A stretch of DNA of 64,000 nucleotides. Source: Bradyrhizobium sp. (GTDB taxonomy: Bacteria; Pseudomonadota; Alphaproteobacteria; Rhizobiales; Xanthobacteraceae). A program made the position numbers and the translations under genes. The stretch lies in assembly GCF_022844465.1 (NCBI RefSeq), contig NZ_JALHLP010000010.1:62001-126000 (forward strand). Direction: 5' to 3'. Positions 8,699-19,381 of the stretch are shown piece after piece. How positions within the stretch are numbered: position 1 is the stretch's first letter; every line of letters begins with the position of its first letter. A model generated the notes under the pieces. The model was not told the DNA's origin. It saw only the letters and a list, made by a program, of their open reading frames with translations, and did not search any database.

Positions 8699-9985
8699 CT
8701 ACGCCTTGCGGGCTGTTGCTCCCTGCAAACTCCGGATGAGCGGCTTCAGAAACTCAGTTCGCGACCGTTTCGTCACGGCGTGACCGGTCAGCCGCTGCGC
8801 CATTTGCAGGAACATCGTGGTCGTGCGGTGATTGGCGGCGACCTGCGCGATCATCTGACCGTTGTTGGCGGCGGTACCGAACATTTTCGAATCGAAGGGA
8901 ATCGTCGCGATCGGCTGGCTCTCGATCGCCTTGGCAAACTCGCGCGTCGTGATTTCCGGGCGCTTGTGCATGCCGACCTGGTTGAGGCAGTAAAGCGGCG
9001 GCCGGTCGTTGGGCCGCGCGGCTTTGAGAACCGTCAACATGTTCTTGGCGTTGCGCATGTTCGCAAGATCCGGCTCGGCGACGATCAGGATGTCGTCGGC
9101 GCCAACCAGCGCCCGCTTGGTCCACGCCGACCATTGATGGGGAACGTCGAGCACGATGCATGGTGTCGTCATGCGCAGCGTATCGAAGATCGCGTCGAAC
9201 GCATCGGCGCCGAAGTCGTACACCTGGTCGAGGGTTGCCGGCGCCGCCAGCAGGCTGAGCCGGTCGGTACATTTCGACAGCAGGCGCTCCATGAAGGCGG
9301 TGTCCGGTCGTTCCGGCTGCATGACCGCGTTGGCGATCCCCTGCACCGGATCCTGGTTGTAGTCGAGGCCAGCGGTGCCGAAGGCGAGGTCGAGATCGAT
9401 CACGACGGAATCCAGCGCAAGATCACGCGCGATCGCCCAGGCTACGTTGTGCGCGACGGTCGATGAGCCGACCCCGCCCTTGGCGCCGACGACGGCGATG
9501 ATGCGGCCGACGGCCACGGCCTCGGAGGCCGAGTAGAGGCCGCAAATCGCGCGCACGACGTCGATCGGCTGGACCGGGCCGATGACATAGTCACTGACGC
9601 CGCGCCGCACCAGTTCGCGATACGGCGCGACATCGCTGGCGCCGCCGATGACGACAACGCGGGTCCCGGCATCGCAGACAGTCGCGAGCTCATCCAGTCC
9701 TTCCAGGATGTCGCTGCCGACTTCGGTCTCCAGCAAGATGACGTTCGGCGTCGGCGCGGTATGGTAGGCCTCGATCGCCGCAGCGGTGCCGCCCATGTGG
9801 ACCGAGAGATGAGCCTTGCCGAGGCGACGGTCTTCGCTCGCGGCGCGTACCGCCGTTGCGACCGCGACGCTCGCGCAGAAGGCCTGAACCGATACGCGCG
9901 GCGCCGGCGAGATATGGGTCTCGACCCGATCGGGCATATCGTCCGGGTGATGTTCGTCGGAATCTTGGAAGACGCGGCTGATCAT
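8699..9985 (-). CDS. cpaE: Tad pilus assembly protein CpaE/TadZ (MinD/ParA-like ATPase)
   Basis: IIAVVGAKGGVGSSTVAHNVAWAIA deviant Walker A with receiver-like N-terminus. Confidence 0.9.
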   Translation of the reverse strand: MISRVFQDSDEHHPDDMPDRVETHISPAPRVSVQAFCASVAVATAVRAASEDRRLGKAHLSVHMGGTAAAIEAYHTAPTPNVILLETEVGSDILEGLDELATVCDAGTRVVVIGGASDVAPYRELVRRGVSDYVIGPVQPIDVVRAICGLYSASEAVAVGRIIAVVGAKGGVGSSTVAHNVAWAIARDLALDSVVIDLDLAFGTAGLDYNQDPVQGIANAVMQPERPDTAFMERLLSKCTDRLSLLAAPATLDQVYDFGADAFDAIFDTLRMTTPCIVLDVPHQWSAWTKRALVGADDILIVAEPDLANMRNAKNMLTVLKAARPNDRPPLYCLNQVGMHKRPEITTREFAKAIESQPIATIPFDSKMFGTAANNGQMIAQVAANHRTTTMFLQMAQRLTGHAVTKRSRTEFLKPLIRSLQGATARKA

Positions 9986-10719
9986 TTTCCTGTATCGCTC
10001 AGTTTGGCCTTGTCGGCTTCGGGATACGCGGTCGCGGTCGACGTGCCCTTGCGGTATTTGTCAAAGGCAATGCTGCGCCGCGCCGTATAGGCCGGCGCTT
10101 CGGGGCGCGGCTGCTCGAGGTCTGCCGGATTGTCGATCATGGCGGCGAGGTTGCGTTGGGTGGCGCAACCAAAATTGTGGTAGGGCCGATTTTCATTGTA
10201 GCCCGAATTGTCGATGTTGGGACCGAGGTCCTCGGGCCACAGGCCGCAGGGACCGGCCACTGCCGAAATCTTCGGATAGCTCAGTTTGATCGTCGGCAAG
10301 GTTCGAGGGTCGTCGGGACGATAGTGTCGCACCGTGATGGCGCGGGAGGGGACACCACCGGCCATCAGCACCGACTGAATTTCCCGGAACGAGGCCGCAG
10401 CAGCCCGCGCGTTTGCAGTATCGACCGGCACGTCGGCGACGATTGCCCCGGTACCTTCGCGAACCCAGACCTGCGCCAAGCCCATGATGTCGGTGCGCTG
10501 CGGCGCGGAGAGGCCGCCGCGGGCATGACCGACGAACACGACGATGGAGCGGTTGGCTTCGGTAATGGCGATCGGATGGCGCTGGCGATAGTCGTCGGGC
10601 ACACTCGCGGTGACCACTTCCGCGGTCTGCGTGCAGGCGACAAGCGCCGCCGAAAGGCCAAGCATCACGCCGAGCAACCGCAGGGCCCCAATGCAATGTT
10701 CCGGTTTCTTGCTGGTCAT
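9982..10719 (-). CDS. cpaD: Tad pilus assembly protein CpaD (lipoprotein)
   Basis: LVACTQ lipobox, GCATQRNLAAMIDNPADLEQPRPE signature; 4-nt overlap with cpaE. Confidence 0.9.
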   Translation of the reverse strand: MTSKKPEHCIGALRLLGVMLGLSAALVACTQTAEVVTASVPDDYRQRHPIAITEANRSIVVFVGHARGGLSAPQRTDIMGLAQVWVREGTGAIVADVPVDTANARAAAASFREIQSVLMAGGVPSRAITVRHYRPDDPRTLPTIKLSYPKISAVAGPCGLWPEDLGPNIDNSGYNENRPYHNFGCATQRNLAAMIDNPADLEQPRPEAPAYTARRSIAFDKYRKGTSTATAYPEADKAKLSDTGK

Positions 10720-10758
10720 TTTTCTGTACCTGTCCCGGCTCGCTGGATCGCTTTCGTC

Positions 10759-12216
10759 TCAGTCAATGATGAAGCCATAGTTGCCCTGCGGGGTGCCGAC
10801 GGCTTCGACGCGGGCGACGAGGCCATAGATCCGGTTGATGCGCGCGAGCAGCGTGGACTGCGAATCCGACGCCGGCGCGAAGCCGTCATCGGGACGGGAT
10901 AGTTCCTTCTGCGCGACGGCGCGCACCACATAGGGGGTGACCAGGACCATGAGCTCGGTCTGGTTGTTGACGAAGTCCTGGCTGCGGAACAACGCGCCCA
11001 GAACCGGCAATTGGTCGAGCCCGGGCAGCCCGTTGATCGCCTGCTTGGTCTGCTCCTGGATCAGCCCGGCCATCGCCATCGAGCCGCCGGAGGGAATCTC
11101 CAGCGTGGTCTCGGCGCGGCGGGTCTTGATCGAGGGAACCGTCAGCGAACTGCCGCCCTGGTTGAGCGTGATGGAATTCTCGGTGGAGAGTTCGGAGACC
11201 TCGGTCATCACCCGCAGGCTGATGCGGCCCTCGGAGAGGACCACCGGGGTGAAGTTGAGCGAGATGCCGAACTTCTTGTACTGGATCTGGGTCGTGCAGA
11301 CGCGCGTGACGGGGTCGCAGGAGTAGCCGGCGGGGATCGGAAATTCACCACCGGCGATGAAGGTCGCGGACTCCCCCGATATCGCGGTCAGGTTTGGCTC
11401 CGCCAGCGTTCGCACCACGCCCGCGCTTTCCATAGCGCGCATGGTCGCGGTGACGGTGGGCAGGCCCTTGAGGACGCTGGATGCACTTATGCCGTTGTCA
11501 GCCAGCGGCCGGCCGTAGGCGGTAAACGGGTTGCTGTTGTTGAAGTTCACGATCGCCGTGCCGTAATTCATGCTGGCGCTGAGATCGACGCCCATCTGCT
11601 TGACGATGTCGCGACGGACCTCCGAGACGTTGACCTTCAGCATCACCTGGTCGCGACCGCGAACGGCGATCGAGTTGACGACCTTCTCGGCCCCTCCGAC
11701 CAGCCGGGCGGCAATGTCGCCGGCCTGCTGGGCTTCGATCGGGCTGGAGACCGAACCCGTGAGCAGCACGCCTTCGCCGACGCCTTCAATCTGAATCCCA
11801 GGCATGGTCTGCCGGAACGCGGCGCGTACTCCGTTGAGGTCGCGTTTGACGGCGATGTCGTAGGATGCGACCTGCTGGCCATCGCCGTCGAAGAACACGA
11901 CATTGGTCTGGCCGACCGCGCCGCCGATAATGTAGGCGCGTTGTGCGGAGCGGACCACGGCATTGGCGATCTTGGGGTCGGCGACCAGCACATCCTTGAC
12001 CTCGCGCGGCAGGTCGATGATCACCGACTTGCCGACGCCTAGCGCAAGAAAGCGCGTCTTTGCCGAGAGGGCGGGAGCACTGGTCGCGGCTTGAATATCC
12101 GATTCCGCGGCGATTGCCGGCAACCGGGCGCCGAGCATCAACGCGGCGGTTGCCGAAAACAACAGGACGCCGGCCGACACGGTTGATATCGCGGGATGTT
12201 TCTTCCCAAACTTCAT
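10759..12216 (-). CDS. cpaC: Tad secretin CpaC/RcpA
   Basis: BON/pilus-secretin N-domain (VIDLPREVKDVLVADPKIANAVV) and secretin domain (GGEFPIPAG...MAGLIQEQTKQAINGLPGLDQLPVLGALFRSQDF). Confidence 0.92.
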   Translation of the reverse strand: MKFGKKHPAISTVSAGVLLFSATAALMLGARLPAIAAESDIQAATSAPALSAKTRFLALGVGKSVIIDLPREVKDVLVADPKIANAVVRSAQRAYIIGGAVGQTNVVFFDGDGQQVASYDIAVKRDLNGVRAAFRQTMPGIQIEGVGEGVLLTGSVSSPIEAQQAGDIAARLVGGAEKVVNSIAVRGRDQVMLKVNVSEVRRDIVKQMGVDLSASMNYGTAIVNFNNSNPFTAYGRPLADNGISASSVLKGLPTVTATMRAMESAGVVRTLAEPNLTAISGESATFIAGGEFPIPAGYSCDPVTRVCTTQIQYKKFGISLNFTPVVLSEGRISLRVMTEVSELSTENSITLNQGGSSLTVPSIKTRRAETTLEIPSGGSMAMAGLIQEQTKQAINGLPGLDQLPVLGALFRSQDFVNNQTELMVLVTPYVVRAVAQKELSRPDDGFAPASDSQSTLLARINRIYGLVARVEAVGTPQGNYGFIID

Positions 12217-12233
12217 CTCGGACGTCCTTTCGG

Positions 12234-13028
12234 TCACTTCTGTGCCGTCGTTGGGTTAGCGACACCGTAGCGAACCACGTTGACGCCTTCGCTTCGCTTC
12301 TGAGCGTGATCGTCGGACCGGTTTTCGACCTTGTTGGCATCGGTGATGCTGCGCAGCGCCAGCGACAGCGTGCCGCTCTGCCTTGAACGCGCCAGGGTCT
12401 CGGCCTGCTCGGGCTTCAGCTCGAGCGTAGCGGTCTTACCGACGAGGGTGTTCAGTCCCTCTTTTTCCTTCGGCGCCTGGTCGATCGCCAGAACGCGGAT
12501 GTTGGTGAGAATGATTTCCGAACTGACGACATCGGGTCCGGCGCGATCCGGATTTTTCTCCCGCTTCGACAGGATCACATCGACCCGATCGTTGGGCAGG
12601 ATGAAACCGCCGGCGCCGGTTTCCGGCGTAATCTCGGTGGAGATAGCCCGCATCCCGCTCGGCAGGATTGCGGCCATGAACCCGGAGCCGTTGGCCTTGA
12701 CCAGCTTCTGCTCGCGGATCGGTTCGCCGGCGATGAACGGCGCACGCGCGATTGAGCCGGCGATTTCATTGATGGCATCGGCCTTGCTGGCGCGGCTGAT
12801 CAGGTTTGCGCCGGCGGTTGTCGTTGGCCAGGCTTGCCATTGCAGATCCTCGGGCTTGACCGCCTGGCCGAGCCCGATATCGGATTTCGCGACCAGTATC
12901 TCCGATGTCGCGATTTGCGCGACCGGTTCGGCTGGGCGTGTTTTCTCTTCCGTCCCCCGGGCGAGATAGGCGGCGACGCCCCCGGCGCTCAGGGCGATGG
13001 TCAGGACGATCACACGTGCGATGTTCAT
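12234..13028 (-). CDS. cpaB: Tad pilus assembly protein CpaB/RcpC
   Basis: SAF-domain protein: EILVAKSDIGLGQAVKPEDLQWQAWP...GFILPNDRVDVILSKRE. Confidence 0.9.
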   Translation of the reverse strand: MNIARVIVLTIALSAGGVAAYLARGTEEKTRPAEPVAQIATSEILVAKSDIGLGQAVKPEDLQWQAWPTTTAGANLISRASKADAINEIAGSIARAPFIAGEPIREQKLVKANGSGFMAAILPSGMRAISTEITPETGAGGFILPNDRVDVILSKREKNPDRAGPDVVSSEIILTNIRVLAIDQAPKEKEGLNTLVGKTATLELKPEQAETLARSRQSGTLSLALRSITDANKVENRSDDHAQKRSEGVNVVRYGVANPTTAQK

Positions 13029-13334
13029 ACGCTTTACGATCTACTCTTGCGCCGGGACGCCCCAACGACACGGCAATGAGGGCCTTCCCCCCGCGGGATG
13101 ACTAGGCACCAGCAAAGGTATAAGGGGTCTTGAGGGGCTATTTGTTTTGGTTGTTTGGACGGCGGGATTAGCCGTCATGGTGAACGGCTGGTTATCATTG
13201 GCGGGAAAGTGCACCATCATGCCCCCGCAGGCGGTTGCGCCTGCAGGGTCGGTCAGATCGGACGTTAAGAGCCTGTGAAAATTTCCCGCGACTAGCCCAG
13301 CGGCGGACTTGTCCTGGGTGGGACGGGTGGTCGC

Positions 13335-14528
13335 CTAGCAGGCGGCTTTTAGCGCGGCAAATCCACGATCAAGATCGGCCTTGAGGTCATCGACGTTCTC
13401 CAGACCGATGTGGAGCCGCAGCGTCGGCCCGCCGGGCGACCATTTCGTCGCCGTGCGATAGGCATTGCAGTCGAACGGGATGACGAGGCTTTCGAAGCCG
13501 CCCCACGAATAGCCCATGCCAAACAGCGTGACGGCGTCGAGCAGCGCGTCGACCGCCGCCTGCGGAACCGGCTTCAGGACAATGCTGAAAAGTCCGGACG
13601 CGCCGGTAAAGTCGCGCTTCCAGATATCGTGGCCTGGATGGGTTTCGAGTGCGGGATGCAGCACCCGCAAGACCTCGGGGCGGGCGGCCAGCCAACGTGC
13701 CATTTCCAGCGCCGAGCGGTGGTGCTGGGCGAGCCGAACCGCCAGCGTGCGTGTGCCGCGCAGCGCCAGGAACACGTCATCGGGGCCGGCGCAAACCCCG
13801 AGCAGGCGGATGCCCTCGGTAAGCAGCGGCCAGGCTTTCGCGTTTGCCGAAATCGTGCCGAACATGATGTCGGAGTGGCCGCCGATATACTTGGTGGCGG
13901 CCTGCATGCTGATATCGACGCCCTGATCGAGCGAGCGGTGAAACAGCGGTGTTGCCCAGGTGTTGTCGTCGATGACGAGCGCGCCCTTCGCATGCGCGAC
14001 CGCGGCGATGGCGGGGATGTCGCTCATTTCGAACGACTGCGAGCCTGGCGCTTCGACCAGCACGGCTCTGGTGTTGGGCTTGAACAGCCTTTCGATGCCG
14101 GCGCCGATCAGCGGATCGAAATAGGTAATCTCGACGCCATAGCGAACGAGCATGCCATTGCAGAAGTTGCGCGATGGCCGATAGACGTTGTCGGTCACCA
14201 GCAAGTGATCGCCGGCCTTGAGCACCGAGAGCAGCGTGGTCGTGATCGCGGCGAGCCCCGATGGCGCCAGGCCGACGCCCGCGCATTGCGGGCCCTCCAG
14301 CGACATCAGCACGTCCTGCAGCGCCCGCGTGGTCGGAGAGCCATGACGCCCGTAGGAGAACTCGGCGCGATGGGCGTGCAGGTCCTCGGCGGTGGGGTAG
14401 AGCACGGTTGAACCGTGGAATACCGGCGGATTGACGAAGCCTCTCTGGCCCTTGGTATCGCGGCCCGCGGTGACCAGCCGGGTTTCGGGTTTCTTCGGGT
14501 TCGACGGTCCGTCGTTTGAAGAACTCAT
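13335..14528 (-). CDS. metC: cystathionine beta-lyase (PLP-dependent)
   Basis: TKGQRGFVNPPVFHGSTVLYPT...AATKYIGGHSDIMFGTI; ATG at 14528 (MSSSNDGPSNPKKPETRLV). Confidence 0.88.
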   Translation of the reverse strand: MSSSNDGPSNPKKPETRLVTAGRDTKGQRGFVNPPVFHGSTVLYPTAEDLHAHRAEFSYGRHGSPTTRALQDVLMSLEGPQCAGVGLAPSGLAAITTTLLSVLKAGDHLLVTDNVYRPSRNFCNGMLVRYGVEITYFDPLIGAGIERLFKPNTRAVLVEAPGSQSFEMSDIPAIAAVAHAKGALVIDDNTWATPLFHRSLDQGVDISMQAATKYIGGHSDIMFGTISANAKAWPLLTEGIRLLGVCAGPDDVFLALRGTRTLAVRLAQHHRSALEMARWLAARPEVLRVLHPALETHPGHDIWKRDFTGASGLFSIVLKPVPQAAVDALLDAVTLFGMGYSWGGFESLVIPFDCNAYRTATKWSPGGPTLRLHIGLENVDDLKADLDRGFAALKAAC

Positions 14529-14867
14529 GCGCTTGCCGTTACCAAGAGGTTGTGCCACAGCCGCAACTTGATCGCAGAAGCACCGCCGGGCGGCGGGTCG
14601 GGACCGGGTGGAGCTAGTAACAGGACACATAACGCGGCAGTCAACCCCTTGACCGCGCCCGCCAGTCGTTCTGTGATACGCTTCAGCTACCAGTCGCCGC
14701 GAGTTGAGGGGCCCGCCGCGACATCAGATTCATGGACTGACCGGGGTCGCACGTTGAACCGCAAGGTCGAAGCGATGCTTTTCAGCGAAGGATCAGAGGG
14801 TTGGGCCCGAGACGTCAGGCGCTGCTCAACAATTGATCTCCGCACGACCCCTTGAAAGGCCTTGCCC

Positions 14868-15884
14868 ATGAAGCGCGTATCTCTGGTTGTTACCCTCGCC
14901 CTCGCTGCCGGTTTCTCGGTCCAGGCCGCCTCGGCGCAAACCCTGAAGACGGTGAGGGATCGCGGCATGTTGTCCTGCGGCGTAAGCCAGGGACTTCCCG
15001 GCTTCTCGTCTCCGGACGACAAGGGCAACTGGACGGGTCTTGATGTTGACATCTGCCGGGCGATCTCGGCCGCGATCTTCAACGACCCGAGCAAGATCAA
15101 ATTCGTGCCGCTGTCGGCCAAGGACCGCTTCACGGCGCTGCAGTCGGGCGAGATCGACGTATTATCGCGCAACACCACCTGGACGCTGTCGCGCGACACG
15201 ACCCTCGGCGCAAGCTTTACCGGCGTGACCTACTATGACGGCCAGGGCTTCATGGTGAAGAAGGCGCTGAAGGTTAATTCGGCGCTGGAATTGAACAGCG
15301 CGTCGGTCTGCGTCCAGCAGGGCACCACCACCGAGCAGAATCTGGCCGACTACTTCAAGGGCAACAACATGAAGTACGAGGTGATCGCTTTCGGCACCAA
15401 CGACGAAACGGTCAAGGCCTATGAGTCCGGGCGCTGTGACGTCTTCACCACCGACGTGTCCGGACTTTATGCCGACCGCCTGAAGCTTGCCAACGCGGCC
15501 GATCACGTTGTGCTTCCGGAGGTGATCTCAAAGGAGCCGCTGGGGCCGATGGTGCGTCATGGCGACGACCAGTGGTTCGATGTCGTGAAATGGACGCTCT
15601 ACGCCATGATCACGGCGGAAGAGCTCGGCATCACCCAGAAGAACCTCGATGAGATGGCGAAATCGGACAAGCCCGAGATGAAGCGGGTCTTCGGGACCGA
15701 TGGCAATCTTGGCGAGCAGCTCGGCCTCACCAAGGATTGGGTGTCGCGGATCGTGAGGGCGGTGGGCAATTACGGCGAGTCGTTCGATCGCAACGTCGGC
15801 GCCGGCTCCAAGCTCGGGATCGCCCGCGGCCTCAACAATCTCTGGAGCAAGGGCGGGATCCAGTACGCGCCGCCGATGCGCTGA
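14868..15884 (+). CDS. aapJ: general L-amino acid ABC transporter substrate-binding protein
   Basis: Signal peptide; LKTVRDRGMLSCGVSQGLPGFSSPDDKGNWTGLDVDICRAISAAIF; followed by two permeases and an ATPase. Confidence 0.92.
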   Translation: MKRVSLVVTLALAAGFSVQAASAQTLKTVRDRGMLSCGVSQGLPGFSSPDDKGNWTGLDVDICRAISAAIFNDPSKIKFVPLSAKDRFTALQSGEIDVLSRNTTWTLSRDTTLGASFTGVTYYDGQGFMVKKALKVNSALELNSASVCVQQGTTTEQNLADYFKGNNMKYEVIAFGTNDETVKAYESGRCDVFTTDVSGLYADRLKLANAADHVVLPEVISKEPLGPMVRHGDDQWFDVVKWTLYAMITAEELGITQKNLDEMAKSDKPEMKRVFGTDGNLGEQLGLTKDWVSRIVRAVGNYGESFDRNVGAGSKLGIARGLNNLWSKGGIQYAPPMR

Positions 15885-15908
15885 TCGCCGGCGCGCGAGG
15901 TCGCTGCG

Positions 15909-17111
15909 ATGGCCATCGAACCCCGAAAACCGCCGTCGCAGCTTCTCTCCAATCTGCAACGGGCGCTTGGCGGCCGGGCGGGCTGGAGCGGCTTCGTACT
16001 CCAGCTCCTGTTCGTCGCCGCGCTTGCCTGGGTTGCTTACGAGATCGTCGCCAATGCCCGCGCCAACCTGCAGGCGCAGCAGATCACCGCGGGTTTCGGA
16101 TTTCTGGCCAATACCGCCGGGTTCGACGTCAGCCAGAGCCTGGTCCCGTATTCCGGGTCCGACAGCTACACCCGCGTGTTTCTGGTCGGCCTGCTCAACA
16201 CGTTGCTGGTGTCGGTGATCGGCATCTTCTTTGCCACCCTGATCGGATTTCTGGTGGCGCTCGGCCGGCTGTCGCCGAACTGGCTGCTGTCGCGAATTTG
16301 CGGCGGTTATGTCGAGCTGATCCGCAACCTGCCGCTGCTGTTCCAGATCCTGTTCTGGTATCTCGCGGTGTTGGCCGCATTGCCCAGTCCGCGGCAAAGC
16401 ATCTCTGTCTTCGACAGTCTGTTTCTCAGTAACCGCGGCCTGGTTATTCCGAAGCCGATCGGCACCGCCGGTTTCGAACCCTTTGCCGTTGCGCTTCTGG
16501 TCGCGATCGTGGCTGCGATTGCGCTCTCGCGCTACGCCCGCCACCAGTTGTTCGAGAGCGGAAGGGTCATTAAGGTCTGGCCCTATGCGCTGGGCATGGT
16601 GATCGGCCTGCCGCTGCTCATTGCGCTGATCTTTGGCGCACCGCTGACGTTTGAAACCCCCGTGCTGCGGGGCTTCAACTTCGCCGGCGGCTCGCGCGTC
16701 ATACCGGAGTTTGTCGCGCTGACGCTGGCGCTGTCGACCTACACCGCCGCCTTTATCGCCGAGATCGTGCGATCTGGTATTCTCGCCGTCCACAAGGGGC
16801 AGATGGAGGCGGGCTCCTCGCTCGGGCTGCAACGGGGTTCGGTGCTGCGGCTGATCGTGATCCCGCAGGCCCTGCGCGTGATCCTGCCGCCGCTGACCAA
16901 CCAGTATCTGAACCTGACCAAGAACTCATCGCTGGCGGTGGCGATCGGCTATCCCGATCTGGTCTCGGTGTTTGCGGGCACGACGCTGAGCCAGACCGGG
17001 CAGGCGATCGAAATCATCGGCATCACCATGGGCGTTTACCTGCTGATCTCGCTGGTCACGAGTGCCTTGATGAGCCTCTATGGCTGGCGGATCGGGCGGA
17101 GCATGGGCTGA
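15909..17111 (+). CDS. aapQ: general L-amino acid ABC transporter permease
   Basis: HisM-like inner-membrane domain: YVELIRNLPLLFQILFWY, EAGSSLGLQRGSVLRLIVIPQALRVILPPLTNQYLNLTKNSSLA. Confidence 0.92.
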   Translation: MAIEPRKPPSQLLSNLQRALGGRAGWSGFVLQLLFVAALAWVAYEIVANARANLQAQQITAGFGFLANTAGFDVSQSLVPYSGSDSYTRVFLVGLLNTLLVSVIGIFFATLIGFLVALGRLSPNWLLSRICGGYVELIRNLPLLFQILFWYLAVLAALPSPRQSISVFDSLFLSNRGLVIPKPIGTAGFEPFAVALLVAIVAAIALSRYARHQLFESGRVIKVWPYALGMVIGLPLLIALIFGAPLTFETPVLRGFNFAGGSRVIPEFVALTLALSTYTAAFIAEIVRSGILAVHKGQMEAGSSLGLQRGSVLRLIVIPQALRVILPPLTNQYLNLTKNSSLAVAIGYPDLVSVFAGTTLSQTGQAIEIIGITMGVYLLISLVTSALMSLYGWRIGRSMG

Positions 17112-18622
17112 TGAGCGACACCCCTTCATCGATTTTCGTTCGCCAGGAGCTGGTGCCCGAACGTTCCGCGCCGGTGAAAACCACCGGCTTTATCGGCTTC
17201 CTGCGCACGCGCCTGTTCAACTCGCCGACCAACATCCTGATCACCATCGTTTGCGCGTTGCTGTTGTGGTTCATCCTCGTGCCGGCGATAAAATTCACGC
17301 TGATCGACGCGGTCTGGACCGGCAAGGACCGCACCGCCTGCCTCCCCAAAAGCCCGAACGAGGTGGTCGGCGCCTGCTGGCCGTTCATCCAGGCGAAGTT
17401 TTCGCAATTCGTCTATGGCTTCTATCCGGAAGCGGAACGCTGGCGGGTCAACCTGACCTTCCTTCTTGCCGCGATCCTGCTGCTGCCGCTGTTGATTCCG
17501 CGTTTGCCGGGTAAGGCTCCCAACGCCATCCTGTTCTTCCTGGCGTTTCCGGTCGTCGCCTTTTTCCTGCTGCATGGCGGCGGACTGGGTGGTTTCGGCG
17601 TGAGCTGGACGGCCGCGCTGCTGTCGGGGTTCAACGACAGCATCGCCGACGGCGGCAGGAAACTGGGCGCCGCCGGCGGTACGACAGCCGTGATCGGGCC
17701 GCTGCTGTGGCTAGTGGGCCAGCTGCTCGTGCTTGTCAGCACGCTGGTCGGCTGGGTGCTGCTGCCATTGACCTGGCTGCGCGAGCAGATCCAGGCCTTT
17801 GACCGGCCGGTGTGGGCCGACCTGGCGGCGACCGCCGTGATCGTGTCCGGCCTGATGCTGTGGCTCGGCGGCGGACTGCGTTCGCTCGCCACCACCCTTG
17901 GGGTGTTTGTCGCCATCGGCGTCGTGATCGCCATCATGGGGCTCGATCGCGGCGGATTTCCCGTTGTCGGCACCAGGCTCTGGGGCGGCCTGCTGGTCAC
18001 GCTGGTGGTGGCGGTCACCGGGATCGTCGCCTCGATGCCGGTCGGCATCGCGCTGGCCCTCGGGCGGCAGTCGACCATTCCCCTGATCCGGATTTTCTCG
18101 ATCGCCTTCATCGAGTTCTGGCGCGGCGTTCCGCTGATCACGGTGCTGTTCTTCGCAACCTATATGCTGCCGCTGTTCGTCCCGACCGGCTTCACCATCG
18201 ACGGGCTGGTGCGCGCCCTGATCGGGATCGCGCTGTTTACCGGGGCCTATCAGGCCGAGAACATCCGCGGCGGCCTGCAGGCTATCCCGCGCGGGCAGGG
18301 CGAGGCGGCGAGCGCGCTCGGCCTGTCCTGGGGGAAGACCACGGCGTTGATCGTGATGCCGCAGGCGCTGCGCCACGTCATCCCGAGCCTCGTCAACAGC
18401 TTCATCGGCCTGTTCAAGGACACCTCGCTGGTATCGATCGTCGCGCTGTTCGATCTGCTGGGTCAGTTGCGCGCGGCATTTGCCGATCCGAACTGGTCGA
18501 CGCCGTCGACGCTGTTCACCGGCTTTGCCTTCACCGGGCTGATCTATTTCGCCTTCTGCTTTGGCATGTCGCGTTACTCGCTGTTCGTCGAGAACCGGCT
18601 GAATGCGCATCGGCGCAACTGA
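17111..18622 (+). CDS. aapM: general L-amino acid ABC transporter permease
   Basis: IEFWRGVPLITVLFFATYMLPLF...GEAASALGLSWGKTTALIVMPQALRHVIPSLVNSFIGLFKDTSLV; overlaps aapQ. Confidence 0.92.
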   Translation: MSDTPSSIFVRQELVPERSAPVKTTGFIGFLRTRLFNSPTNILITIVCALLLWFILVPAIKFTLIDAVWTGKDRTACLPKSPNEVVGACWPFIQAKFSQFVYGFYPEAERWRVNLTFLLAAILLLPLLIPRLPGKAPNAILFFLAFPVVAFFLLHGGGLGGFGVSWTAALLSGFNDSIADGGRKLGAAGGTTAVIGPLLWLVGQLLVLVSTLVGWVLLPLTWLREQIQAFDRPVWADLAATAVIVSGLMLWLGGGLRSLATTLGVFVAIGVVIAIMGLDRGGFPVVGTRLWGGLLVTLVVAVTGIVASMPVGIALALGRQSTIPLIRIFSIAFIEFWRGVPLITVLFFATYMLPLFVPTGFTIDGLVRALIGIALFTGAYQAENIRGGLQAIPRGQGEAASALGLSWGKTTALIVMPQALRHVIPSLVNSFIGLFKDTSLVSIVALFDLLGQLRAAFADPNWSTPSTLFTGFAFTGLIYFAFCFGMSRYSLFVENRLNAHRRN

Positions 18623-18631
18623 GGACCAACC

Positions 18632-19375
18632 ATGGCCGGAAACTCGATCGTCGGCATCAACGGGCTCAACAAATGGTACGGCGATTTCCACGTCCTGCGC
18701 GATATCAACCTCGATGTCGCCAAGGGCGAGCGCATCGTGATCTGCGGGCCGTCGGGCTCCGGCAAGTCGACGCTGATCCGCTGCATCAACGCGCTGGAGG
18801 AATTCCAGGAAGGCAAGATCGTCGTCGACGGCATCGAGCTTGGTCCGAACCTGCGGCGCGTCGACGAGGTCCGGCGCGAAGTCGGCATGGTGTTCCAGAG
18901 CTTCAACCTGTTTCCGCACCTGACCGTGCTGGAAAACTGCACGCTGGCGCCGATCTGGGTGCGCAACATCCCGAAGAAGGACGCCGAGGCCGCCGCCATG
19001 AAATTCCTGGAGCGGGTCAAGATTCCGCATCAGGCCGCCAAGTATCCCGGCCAGATGTCGGGCGGCCAGCAGCAGCGCGTCGCGATCGCCCGCGCGCTGA
19101 CCATGAACCCGAAGGTCATGCTGTTCGACGAGCCGACCTCGGCGCTGGATCCCGAAATGGTCAAGGAGGTGCTCGACACCATGGTCGATCTGGCCGGGGA
19201 GGGCATGACCATGCTGGTGGTCACCCATGAAATGGGTTTCGCCCGCGAGGTCGCCAACCGCGTCGTCTTCATGGACGCCGGCCAGGTGATCGAATCCAAC
19301 ACGCCGGAAAACTTCTTCGCCAATCCGCAGCACGCGCGGACCAAGCTGTTCCTGAGCCAGATCCTGCGGCATTGA
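18632..19375 (+). CDS. aapP: general L-amino acid ABC transporter ATP-binding protein
   Basis: Walker [10 protein letters not shown], signature [15 protein letters not shown], Walker [15 protein letters not shown]. Confidence 0.95.
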   Translation: MAGNSIVGINGLNKWYGDFHVLRDINLDVAKGERIVICGPSGSGKSTLIRCINALEEFQEGKIVVDGIELGPNLRRVDEVRREVGMVFQSFNLFPHLTVLENCTLAPIWVRNIPKKDAEAAAMKFLERVKIPHQAAKYPGQMSGGQQQRVAIARALTMNPKVMLFDEPTSALDPEMVKEVLDTMVDLAGEGMTMLVVTHEMGFAREVANRVVFMDAGQVIESNTPENFFANPQHARTKLFLSQILRH

Positions 19376-19381
19376 GATCTG

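Noticed and set aside
15528-16832. 434-aa minus-strand ORF over aapJ/aapQ
   Set aside because: Antisense shadow of two well-defined transporter genes.
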